5,127 nt of DNA from Candidatus Latescibacterota bacterium (GTDB lineage Bacteria > Latescibacterota > MVCY01): positions 1 to 5,127 of the forward strand of contig DAOVPH010000123.1 in the NCBI GenBank assembly GCA_030629295.1, in the 5' to 3' direction. The position numbers and the translations under genes were made by a program. The notes beneath the pieces were generated by a model that saw only the letters and a list, made by a program, of their open reading frames with translations, had not been told where the DNA came from and made no database searches. Position 1 is the first letter of the stretch. Each line of letters opens with the position of its first letter. Of this stretch, positions 1 to 5,127 are shown piece by piece.

Positions 1-60
1 CATAGCCAACCGCTTGTTGCGAATCATCTGCGCAACAGTCAAGTCGGGGATCCCCTTCAC
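1..60 (-). CDS. Possible 5' end of an unidentified downstream gene (partial)
   Basis: An open frame runs off the left edge of the window, with 20 codons from a GTG at 60. An in-frame TAA lies three codons before the GTG. The translation contains LTVAQMIRNKRLAM. A TTG at 42 may be a better start, since AAGGGG (57-52) lies 9 bases before it. The short basic segment would fit the first helix of a helix-turn-helix protein of the XRE type, but 14-20 residues cannot establish that. I do not recognise the product. The frame could also be chance, because the segment is rich in inverted repeats. Confidence 0.25.
   Translation of the reverse strand, partial: MKGIPDLTVAQMIRNKRLAM
15..37. repeat. Perfect 7-bp inverted repeat
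   Basis: TGTTGCG (15-21) and CGCAACA (31-37) are perfect inverted copies around a 9-base spacer. It lies within the possible open frame at the left edge, so it may be either an RNA hairpin or a coincidence of coding sequence. No U tract follows it on either strand within the window. Confidence 0.5.
46..55. repeat. Perfect 10-bp palindrome
   Basis: GGGGATCCCC is a perfect palindrome. On the minus strand its G run is also the best ribosome binding candidate for a TTG start at 42. Palindromes of this length can arise by chance; nothing else marks it as a protein-binding site. Confidence 0.5.
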
Positions 61-73
61 CGAGAATTATCGG
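60..73. repeat. Near-perfect 14-bp palindrome
   Basis: CCGAGAATTATCGG is symmetric except for one position pair. As RNA it can form a 4-bp stem, CCGA with UCGG, around 6 bases. It abuts the GTG of the possible left-edge gene, a position where an operator could lie, but that is inference. Confidence 0.35.
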
Positions 74-184
74 TCTGTCAACCCCGTATTGCTAAAATAG
101 TACTTGACAAGTCATAGAATATCGCAATGACAGGATGATTTACAATGTTATTTTTGAAACGCTGCACTGTTCCCTACTCACCAT
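61..184. other. Intergenic stretch after trpC
   Basis: This stretch has no recognisable gene. It includes ACTTGACAAGT (102-112), an odd-length palindrome, and GTCAT/ATGAC arms (111-115 and 127-131) around 11 bases. I see no GC-rich hairpin followed by a U run on the minus strand, so no intrinsic terminator for the trp operon is evident. The operon may read on into the next gene or end by a factor-dependent mechanism. Confidence 0.5.
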
Positions 185-976
185 TCACCAATTATGATTG
201 CTGGATTTCCCAAGCAATTCCCTCAGTTTTCTTCCTATGTCCAGCTCTTTCATCAAGGCTTCACCGATTAATACTGCATCAACACCGGCTTGTTTCAATC
301 TTAGCACTTCTTGCCTGGTGTTGATTCCGCTTTCGCTGACCACTATCTTCTCCTCCGGGATCGAATCCAGCAGGCCAAATGTTGTGGTCAGATCCACCTT
401 AAGACTCTTTAAATTCCGATTGTTAATTCCAACAACCTCTGCCCCGGCCAACAGGGCCTTTTGGAGTTCTTCTGAGGAGTGAACCTCTACCAAGACCCCT
501 AAACCCAGTTCTGCCGCAATCCTAAGATAGTCCTTAAGTTGCGCTGCAGAGAGCAGGGCCACAATCAGCAGCACCGCATCAGCACCGTGGAATCTGGCCT
601 CATAAATCTGGTACTCGTCAATAGTGAAATCCTTGCGCAACAGGGGAAGGCGAGTGGCCTTTCGGACCTGTTGTAGTATTCGGATACTGCCCTGAAAGTA
701 TTTCTCCTCGGTTAAGACCGAAATTGCACTGGCACCGTTTTCTTGGTAGACTCTGGCAATTTGAACGGGGTCAAAATCGGCTCGGATTAATCCCTTAGAC
801 GGGGATGCTTTCTTAATCTCGGCAATAAGTGCTATCTCGTTGGAAGCCTTTAAGGCCCCGACAAAATCCCTCGGCGGCGGCAGATCCTTGACGGCCGACC
901 TCAAAGAGACAAGAGAGAGTCGCCGTTTTGCCGTTTCGACGGATTCCTTTTTATATTCGACAATTTTCTCAAGCAT
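185..976 (-). CDS. trpC: Indole-3-glycerol phosphate synthase
   Basis: This 263-residue TIM-barrel enzyme decarboxylates and cyclises carboxyphenylamino-deoxyribulose phosphate to indole-3-glycerol phosphate, the substrate of TrpA. Catalytic residues of the family are visible: Glu53 and Lys55 in IAEIKKASPSKG, Lys115 in LLRKDF, Glu164 in VEVH, Asn185 in GINNRNL, and Glu215-Ser216 in VSESGI. The phosphate-binding VLIGEALM (235-242) closes the barrel. The length is that of a single-function TrpC with no TrpF domain. The ATG at 976 is the first possible start, because an in-frame TGA lies two codons upstream. No Shine-Dalgarno sequence is evident in the 14-base gap after trpD, so it is probably translated by ribosomes arriving from trpD. 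It is the last recognisable gene of the operon in the window. Confidence 0.98.
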   Translation of the reverse strand: MLEKIVEYKKESVETAKRRLSLVSLRSAVKDLPPPRDFVGALKASNEIALIAEIKKASPSKGLIRADFDPVQIARVYQENGASAISVLTEEKYFQGSIRILQQVRKATRLPLLRKDFTIDEYQIYEARFHGADAVLLIVALLSAAQLKDYLRIAAELGLGVLVEVHSSEELQKALLAGAEVVGINNRNLKSLKVDLTTTFGLLDSIPEEKIVVSESGINTRQEVLRLKQAGVDAVLIGEALMKELDIGRKLRELLGKSSNHNW

Positions 977-990
977 CGGTCAATCATAGT

Positions 991-2001
991 TTAGAAATTA
1001 GTGAGCCTTCTCAACTGCTCCAACTTCTGCAGTGCCCTTCCAGAATCAATTGATTCTGCGGCGATTCTAATGCCCTCAGCTATCGTCTCGGCTCCACCAG
1101 CGGCGACAATGGTAGTCCCGGCGTTTAGCAGAACGATGTCTCTCTTAGGGCCTTTACTGCCCCCGAGAACAGACGATATGATTTCGGCGTTCTGCTCTGC
1201 ACTGCCTCCTAACAACTCCTTCAGCTCTGCTCTCGATAGTCCAACATCCTCTGGCTCAAGCTGGTAGGTACGAATTCCCCCCTCTGCCAGCTCGCTCACC
1301 TTCGTGGGGCCAGTGAGGGTAATTTCATCCAACCCGTCGTCGCCGTGGACCACGAAGGCATATTCAGAACCCAAGCTGCGCAAAACGTCAGCAATCACTT
1401 CAGTCAGCCCGGCATCATAGACACCGATGAGCTGTCTTTTTGCTCCGGCAGGATTGGTTAACGGGCCCAAAATGTTAAAGATCGTCCTTATTCCAATCTG
1501 ACGGCGGGGACCAATGGCGTATTTCATCGCCCCATGCAGAAGTGGAGCAAAGAGAAAACCGATGCCTACTTCGTCCAAGCATCTCTCCACCCTTTCCGGT
1601 GGTATCTCGATGTCAATTCCCAAGGATTCCATAACATCGGCACTACCGCAGCGGCTGGAGACAGAGCGGTTTCCATGTTTGGCCACGCAAATTCCAGCAC
1701 CGGCGGCGACAAAGGCAGCCGCAGTAGAGATGTTGAAAGTACCATATCCATCTCCCCCGGTGCCACAAGTGTCAACAATAACCTCTTGCTTCGTTCTGAT
1801 GGGAGTTACCTTCTGGCACATCACCTGGGCTGAGCCAACGATCTCTTCCACCGTCTCTCCCTTCAATCGCAACGCCACCAAAAAGGCTGCGATCTGGGCA
1901 TCCGTCGCCTCCCCACTCATAACCTCATCCATCACCGCAGCCGCCTCGTCTCTGGTAAGATCCTCCCCCACTACCACCCTCGAAATAGCCTCTTTGATCA
2001 T
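991..2001 (-). CDS. trpD: Anthranilate phosphoribosyltransferase
   Basis: This 336-residue enzyme transfers the phosphoribosyl group of PRPP to anthranilate. The PRPP-binding glycine loop CGTGGDG is at residues 79-85, followed by the KHGNRSVSS segment (108-116). Anthranilate-binding GPRRQIG (164-170) and NILGPLTNPA (176-185) are present. HGDDGLDE (219-226) carries the acidic pair, here Asp225-Glu226, that binds magnesium in characterised enzymes. The N-terminal helical domain (about residues 1-65) begins MIKEAISRVV, a usual TrpD start. The ATG has a strong purine run, AGGGGG, 4 bases upstream, closer than ideal, but no alternative start is evident nearby. The length is normal and the protein is not fused to TrpG. 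It lies 63 bases after trpG and 14 bases before trpC, so it belongs to the same transcript. Confidence 0.98.
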   Translation of the reverse strand: MIKEAISRVVVGEDLTRDEAAAVMDEVMSGEATDAQIAAFLVALRLKGETVEEIVGSAQVMCQKVTPIRTKQEVIVDTCGTGGDGYGTFNISTAAAFVAAGAGICVAKHGNRSVSSRCGSADVMESLGIDIEIPPERVERCLDEVGIGFLFAPLLHGAMKYAIGPRRQIGIRTIFNILGPLTNPAGAKRQLIGVYDAGLTEVIADVLRSLGSEYAFVVHGDDGLDEITLTGPTKVSELAEGGIRTYQLEPEDVGLSRAELKELLGGSAEQNAEIISSVLGGSKGPKRDIVLLNAGTTIVAAGGAETIAEGIRIAAESIDSGRALQKLEQLRRLTNF

Positions 2002-2029
2002 TGCTCCCCCTTTTGTAAAAACCGAATCG

Positions 2030-2076
2030 GCATTGATTAAAACGGATTAGAATAGGAAATCAGTCTACATCAATGC
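2030..2076 (-). promoter_or_regulatory. Imperfect stem-loop spanning the trpG stop codon
   Basis: In the mRNA, GCAUUGAU (2076-2069) pairs perfectly with AUCAAUGC (2037-2030). After a 2x2 internal loop, four more pairs form, including one G-U pair, then a single mismatch, then GAUU with AAUC around a 9-base loop. This gives 16 pairs in 47 bases. The trpG TAG stop (2067-2065) lies in the 5' arm. The U-rich run after it is displaced by several bases, and the stem is AU-rich, so a terminator is unlikely. A function in mRNA processing or coupling of trpD is inference. Confidence 0.4.
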
Positions 2077-2085
2077 TGCATCAAT
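2058..2085 (-). repeat. 28-bp imperfect direct repeat, copy at the trpG-trpD junction
   Basis: Read on the minus strand this copy starts ATTGATGCAGCATTGAT and ends AGACTGATT, differing from the copy at 2667-2694 at three positions. Here the sequence encodes the TrpG C-terminal residues IDAALM and supplies the TAG stop. Its second half also forms the 5' arm of the stem-loop at 2030-2076. Confidence 0.7.
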
Positions 2086-2643
2086 CCTCAGGAAGTTTTT
2101 CAGCAGGTCTTTGCCCTCCCTGGTCAGAATCGACTCGGGGTGGAACTGTACTCCCTCAACCACAAACTGCTTATGCCTCAATCCCATAATTATGCCATCT
2201 TCGGTTTCGGCAGAGACCTTCAGACAGTCCGGCAGGCCAGACCGCTCCACGACCAAGGAGTGATATCTGGTAGCCACAAAGGGGTTTTTGATGCCCGCAA
2301 AGATGGTCTTGCCATCGTGAAATATCTCTGAGGTCTTGCCGTGCATTAGGTAGGGTGCCCGGACCACCTGAGCACTGAATGCCTCCCCAATGGACTGATG
2401 CCCCAGACATACACCCAGGATAGGAATCCGCCCGGCGAAATATCTGACCAGAGCGACAGAAATTCCCGCCTGCTTAGGGGTACAAGGTCCAGGCGAGATA
2501 ACAATCCGCTCTGGTCCCATCCGCTCAATTTCTTCAATCCCCACCTCATCATTCCGCCGCACTTCTAAATCCGCCCCCAACTCCCCTAAGTATTGAACTA
2601 AATTGTAGGTAAAAGAATCGTAGTTATCTATCACCAAGACCAT
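2065..2643 (-). CDS. trpG: Anthranilate synthase component II (glutamine amidotransferase)
   Basis: This 192-residue class I glutamine amidotransferase hydrolyses glutamine and delivers ammonia to TrpE. The triad is intact: Cys79 in GVCLGHQSIG, and His168 and Glu170 in GVQFHPES. The N-terminal DNYDSFTYNLVQYLG (residues 6-20) and the oxyanion-region SPGPCTP (50-56) are typical of the TrpG/PabA family, as is RYHSLVV (126-132). The length is that of a free-standing subunit, not the TrpGD fusion seen in enterobacteria. In this lineage it may also serve p-aminobenzoate synthesis, since TrpG and PabA cannot be told apart by motif; its position between trpE and trpD supports the tryptophan role. It starts with ATG, with GAGG 9 bases upstream inside a possible hairpin. 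The last codons (IDAALM) and the TAG stop lie within a repeat also present at the trpE end. Confidence 0.97.
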   Translation of the reverse strand: MVLVIDNYDSFTYNLVQYLGELGADLEVRRNDEVGIEEIERMGPERIVISPGPCTPKQAGISVALVRYFAGRIPILGVCLGHQSIGEAFSAQVVRAPYLMHGKTSEIFHDGKTIFAGIKNPFVATRYHSLVVERSGLPDCLKVSAETEDGIIMGLRHKQFVVEGVQFHPESILTREGKDLLKNFLRIDAALM

Positions 2644-2645
2644 AG

Positions 2646-2670
2646 GATTGAACCTCAGCCAGTTTCAATC
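2646..2670 (-). promoter_or_regulatory. Inverted repeat just before trpG
   Basis: In the mRNA, GAUUGAA (2670-2664) pairs perfectly with UUCAAUC (2652-2646). Inside it, after one A/G mismatch, CU pairs with AG around the loop GGCUG. The 3' arm ends 2 bases before the trpG ATG, and the stem takes in the GAGG ribosome binding site. There is no U tract, so it is not an intrinsic terminator. A role in setting trpG translation is inference; the pairing is seen directly. Confidence 0.45.
2653..2656 (-). promoter_or_regulatory. trpG ribosome binding site, inside a potential hairpin
   Basis: The minus strand shows GAGG 9 bases before the ATG at 2643. It supports that start. The same bases fall in the 3' half of the inverted repeat at 2646-2670, so folding could reduce access to the site. 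Confidence 0.6.
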
Positions 2671-2694
2671 AGTCTTAATCAACGCTGCATCAAT
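2667..2694 (-). repeat. 28-bp imperfect direct repeat, copy at the trpE-trpG junction
   Basis: Read on the minus strand this copy starts ATTGATGCAGCGTTGAT and ends AGACTGATT. It matches the copy at 2058-2085 at 25 of 28 positions. It contains the trpE TGA stop at its start. In the trpG frame it would read IDAALIKTD and then stop, resembling the IDAALM end of TrpG. This suggests duplication of the 3' end of trpG or of its junction. Confidence 0.7.
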
Positions 2695-4243
2695 GCTGTA
2701 TGCCGTGGTTTTCGGCCATCTGGATTGCTTCGATCATAGCTTTAGCTTTATTCACCGTCTCTTCGAACTCCCTTTCGGGGACAGAATCTGCGACTATGCC
2801 GGCGCCAGCTTGAATGTATGCCTTGCCGTCTTTAAACAGGATAGTGCGGATGGCTATGCAGGAATCCAGGTTGCCGGAGAGGTCCAGATAGCCGATGGCA
2901 CCGGCGTAGATCGACCTTTTTGTTGGCTCCAGCTCGTCGATGATCTCCATTGCCCGGATCTTGGGAGCACCGGAGACGGTTCCGGCCGGAAAACAGGCAA
3001 ACAGCGCATCAAACTGATCCGCCCCCTTTTTAAGCCTGCCATTGACATTGGAGACAATGTGCATCACATGGGAATATCTCTCCACCGACATAAGTTCGGT
3101 CACCTCGACCGAGCCGTATTCACTGATCTTTCCCAGATCATTACGGCCGAGATCAAGCAACATAATATGCTCCGCCTGCTCCTTCTGGTCGGAGAGAAGC
3201 TCTTTCTCTAAGGTCTTGTCCTCGGCATCCGTACTGCCCCGGGGACGGGTGCCTGCGATAGGGCGAGTCTCCACCACCCCGTTCTCAAACCTGACCAGAA
3301 GTTCAGGGGAAGAACCGGCAATCTCCACTCCGTTCAAGGCCATATAGTACATATAAGGAGAAGGATTAACTATACGAAGCATGCGGTAAATGTCGAAAGA
3401 ATCCACTGACACTTCTGTTTCAAAGCGCTGCGATAAGACCACTTGGATAACATCTCCCGCGAGAATGTATTCTTTGGCCCGGCGGACGCCTTTCAGAAAC
3501 TCTTCCTTCTTTGTATTGGAGGTTACCTCACACCTGCTCTCTCCTGTTGAGAGTAACGGGTCGATAGGGCGCAGAAGCAGCCGCTCTAAGTCTTCAATCT
3601 TTCTTTGCGCTTTTTGGTATTCCTCGTTTAAATTCCCTGTTCCGTCCACAGGAATGTTGCAGATGAGGAACATCTTGTGGCTTAGGTTGTCGAAGACCAA
3701 GATGGTGTCGAAAAACAGGAAGACTATCTCGTCTAAGTCTAAATCATCTTTTGTTCTATCCGGAATGTCTTCTATCAGTCTTATTGCGTCATAGGACACA
3801 TAGCCCACTGTGCCCCCGGTGAATCTTGGCAAGTCTTTAACAGGAGCAGAACGATACTGATTGACCAGTCTCCTCAGATGAGCAATTGGCTCGTCCCTCA
3901 TCTGCTCTGTTGCCCCGGTTATTCTGTCCTCAATGGTGATCCGGTTGCCCTTTGACCGGAAAATTTTGAACGGGGCGGCTCCCAAAAAAGAGTAGCGGGC
4001 AATCTTCTCGCCACCTTCAATACTCTCCAGCAGAAAAGAGTATTTGCTGTTGCCTCTGATCTTTAAGTAAGCAGAGACCGGTGTCTCAGTGTCCACCAAG
4101 ATCTCTTTATACACGGGAATGATGTTGACTCCCTCGGCCTTCGCTTTCTCCAGGCAGCACCCTTCAGGCACGGCTGTCTGCAGATCAGGTTCGTTTAGTT
4201 GAACAAGCTTTTGGAAATCCTCGTATGATGGGTAAATCAACAC
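2690..4243 (-). CDS. trpE: Anthranilate synthase component I
   Basis: This 517-residue chorismate-utilising enzyme converts chorismate and ammonia, supplied by TrpG, to anthranilate and pyruvate; it is the committed step of the pathway. The N-terminal domain carries the LLES motif (residues 71-74), and NPSPYMYY (293-300) completes the tryptophan-binding pocket known from feedback-inhibited TrpE, so the enzyme is expected to be inhibited by tryptophan. The catalytic domain shows GSSPE (310-314), ETRPIAGTRPRG (325-336), AEHIMLLDLGRND (357-369, with the Mg-binding Glu358 and His359), FPAGTVSGAPK (418-428) and QAGAGIVADS (478-487). About 20 extra residues lie between the opening YPSYEDFQKL and NIIPVY, relative to short TrpE forms as I remember them. 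The start is GTG at 4243. A TTG one codon later is also possible and has better spacing to the GAGG that overlaps the trpA stop. No leader precedes it because trpA lies directly upstream. Confidence 0.98.
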   Translation of the reverse strand: MLIYPSYEDFQKLVQLNEPDLQTAVPEGCCLEKAKAEGVNIIPVYKEILVDTETPVSAYLKIRGNSKYSFLLESIEGGEKIARYSFLGAAPFKIFRSKGNRITIEDRITGATEQMRDEPIAHLRRLVNQYRSAPVKDLPRFTGGTVGYVSYDAIRLIEDIPDRTKDDLDLDEIVFLFFDTILVFDNLSHKMFLICNIPVDGTGNLNEEYQKAQRKIEDLERLLLRPIDPLLSTGESRCEVTSNTKKEEFLKGVRRAKEYILAGDVIQVVLSQRFETEVSVDSFDIYRMLRIVNPSPYMYYMALNGVEIAGSSPELLVRFENGVVETRPIAGTRPRGSTDAEDKTLEKELLSDQKEQAEHIMLLDLGRNDLGKISEYGSVEVTELMSVERYSHVMHIVSNVNGRLKKGADQFDALFACFPAGTVSGAPKIRAMEIIDELEPTKRSIYAGAIGYLDLSGNLDSCIAIRTILFKDGKAYIQAGAGIVADSVPEREFEETVNKAKAMIEAIQMAENHGIQH

Positions 4244-4246
4244 TAT

Positions 4247-4251
4247 CCCTC
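4247..4251 (-). promoter_or_regulatory. trpE ribosome binding site overlapping the trpA stop codon
   Basis: The minus strand reads TGAGGGATAGTGTTG here. The GAGG core shares bases with the trpA TGA stop. It lies 4 bases before the GTG at 4243 and 7 bases before the TTG at 4240. Spacing slightly favours the TTG, but the two choices differ by only one residue. The overlap with the stop means trpE initiation is probably coupled to termination on trpA. Confidence 0.6.
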
Positions 4252-5071
4252 ACTTTTTAGAGTTTTCATCACCAGGCAGAGCCATCCCTTTGATCAAGCC
4301 CTCTACAAATTTCCCCACTGCAGGGACCAGTCGGGGTGAGTTCAGATGTTCTTGTACGACTTTGATAATAGCGCTGCCCACGATCACTGCATCAGCAAAG
4401 TCGGCAATCTCTTTGACTTGTTCTGGGGTAGAGATACCAAAACCCACCCCTAAGGGCTTGTCCGTGTATTGACGGACTTTCAGAACCAACCTTCTTACCT
4501 CTTGGGAGACTCTCCCCCGTGTGCCGGTCACTCCGGTTACCGAGACACAATAGATGAAACCGGTAGAGGCTCGGGCCACCAACTTTATCCTCTCTGGGGT
4601 ACTGGTAGGAGCTAACAGAAATATGGTGTCCAGTTGGGATCTTTGTGCTGCCTTTTTGATTTCTCCAGCCTCTTCCGGAGGTAGGTCAGGCACAATAATG
4701 CCACTTACCCCGGCCTCGGCTGCTCTCTCCACAAAGTTGGTTACACCAAACCTGTAAATAGGGTTATAGTAAGTCATCAGTACGATTGCGAGCTGAGACT
4801 GTTTTCTTATTTCCTCCACCGTGGAGAGGATTCTGGTCAGGGTCACGCCGCTCTGCAATGCCCGTTGTGAGGCCTGTTGGATGGTGGGACCATCGGCCAA
4901 AGGGTCAGAGAAAGGGACTCCCAGTTCTACAATCTGGACTCCCCTTTGTTCCATTTCCACTACCAACCGTTTGGTAATATCCAGGCTGGGGTCACCGGCA
5001 GTAATGTATGGTATAAATGCCTTTTCTCTTCGGGATTTCAGATGGGCGAAAATCTGGCTGATCTTGCTCAT
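4250..5071 (-). CDS. trpA: Tryptophan synthase alpha chain
   Basis: This 273-residue protein has the normal length of TrpA, the TIM-barrel subunit that cleaves indole-3-glycerol phosphate to indole and glyceraldehyde 3-phosphate and passes indole to TrpB. The catalytic pair is visible: Glu49 in IVELGVPFSDPLADGPT and Asp60 in the following loop, at the same numbers as in Salmonella TrpA. Other family motifs are PYITAGDP (residues 21-28), MTYYNP (99-104), IVPDLPPEE (126-134), the loop-6 segment VTGVTGTRG (178-186), and the phosphate-binding GFGIS (210-214) and VGSAI (231-235). The ATG start overlaps the trpB TGA by four bases. Only a weak GGGA lies upstream, so translation probably depends on ribosomes finishing trpB. 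The TGA stop lies 6 bases before the trpE start. The lysine-rich tail (ENSKK) is unremarkable. Confidence 0.98.
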   Translation of the reverse strand: MSKISQIFAHLKSRREKAFIPYITAGDPSLDITKRLVVEMEQRGVQIVELGVPFSDPLADGPTIQQASQRALQSGVTLTRILSTVEEIRKQSQLAIVLMTYYNPIYRFGVTNFVERAAEAGVSGIIVPDLPPEEAGEIKKAAQRSQLDTIFLLAPTSTPERIKLVARASTGFIYCVSVTGVTGTRGRVSQEVRRLVLKVRQYTDKPLGVGFGISTPEQVKEIADFADAVIVGSAIIKVVQEHLNSPRLVPAVGKFVEGLIKGMALPGDENSKK

Positions 5072-5127
5072 AGTCTTATTCCCATTTCTTCGGCAGCGAT
5101 GTTAACATCCTTATCGCCTCTTCCGGA
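5068..5127 (-). CDS. trpB: Tryptophan synthase beta chain, C-terminal end (partial)
   Basis: Only the last 19 codons and the TGA stop are in the window; the gene continues past the right edge. The translation begins SGRGDKDV, the conserved C-terminal signature of TrpB, whose serine corresponds to Ser377 of the Salmonella enzyme and contacts the pyridine nitrogen of pyridoxal phosphate. From that serine to the end there are 19 residues, against 21 in the enterobacterial protein, so the C-terminus looks complete. TrpB joins indole, channelled from TrpA, to serine to form tryptophan. The stop codon overlaps the trpA start in an ATGA arrangement, which fits translational coupling of the two subunits. 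The identification rests on a short but very distinctive motif plus position directly before trpA. Confidence 0.92.
   Translation of the reverse strand, partial: SGRGDKDVNIAAEEMGIRL

Noticed and set aside
76..81. A perfect TTGACA on the minus strand
   Set aside because: No acceptable -10 box lies 16-18 bases downstream, so it is not supported as a promoter.
66..95. Minus-strand promoter TTAGCA-18-GATAAT before the possible left-edge gene
   Set aside because: The -35 box matches only four of six consensus bases, the spacing is long, and transcription would start almost at the GTG. Such matches are common by chance.
104..132. A plus-strand promoter starting with TTGACA at 104
   Set aside because: The hexamer at the right spacing (ATGACA) is a poor -10 box, and only antisense trpC follows.
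2015..2031. CCG-AUU-CGG followed by five U residues in the mRNA before trpD, resembling a terminator
   Set aside because: The stem has only three pairs and the U run is short. It sits in mid-operon directly before trpD, so termination here is unlikely.
1514..2050. A 178-codon open frame on the plus strand, opposite trpD
   Set aside because: It lies antisense to a clear trpD with intact motifs and shows no recognisable protein features; it is a shadow of the real coding frame.
2648..3211. A 187-codon open frame on the plus strand, opposite the end of trpE
   Set aside because: It is antisense to conserved TrpE motifs and has no family resemblance. Its start falls in the trpE-trpG gap only by chance.

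Overview
The window is almost entirely a tryptophan biosynthesis operon. All genes are read from the minus strand, so transcription runs from high to low coordinates. In that order they are the last codons of trpB (5127-5068), trpA (5071-4250), trpE (4243-2690), trpG (2643-2065), trpD (2001-991) and trpC (976-185). Below trpC lies a 184-base stretch with short inverted repeats and possibly the first codons of another minus-strand gene. Every complete gene has normal family length and intact catalytic motifs. There are no frameshifts, mobile elements, RNA genes or CRISPR arrays that I can see.

Together these genes take chorismate to tryptophan. TrpE with TrpG makes anthranilate, TrpD adds the phosphoribosyl group, TrpC closes the indole ring, and TrpA with TrpB makes tryptophan through indole. 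The only missing step is phosphoribosylanthranilate isomerase (trpF), which is not in the window and could lie just upstream of trpB. TrpE and TrpG are separate proteins, and TrpC is not fused to TrpF.

The main architectural point is gene order. The usual bacterial order is E-G-D-C-F-B-A. Here it is (F?)-B-A-E-G-D-C, the same set with its two halves exchanged. As a result trpE has no leader or attenuator in front of it: only 6 bases separate it from the trpA stop. Transcriptional control must therefore act upstream of trpB, outside the window, or through a promoter I could not identify. The two junctions around trpG share a 28-base imperfect direct repeat, and each can fold into a hairpin in the mRNA.

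The organism is a bacterium with moderate, balanced base composition that uses ATG, GTG and possibly TTG starts. I cannot place it further with confidence; the free-standing TrpG and TrpC would fit Chloroflexota or Firmicutes-like lineages, but this is weak. I see no previously undescribed biological system here. The items worth attention are the operon order, the repeat and hairpin pair around trpG, and the short downstream region.
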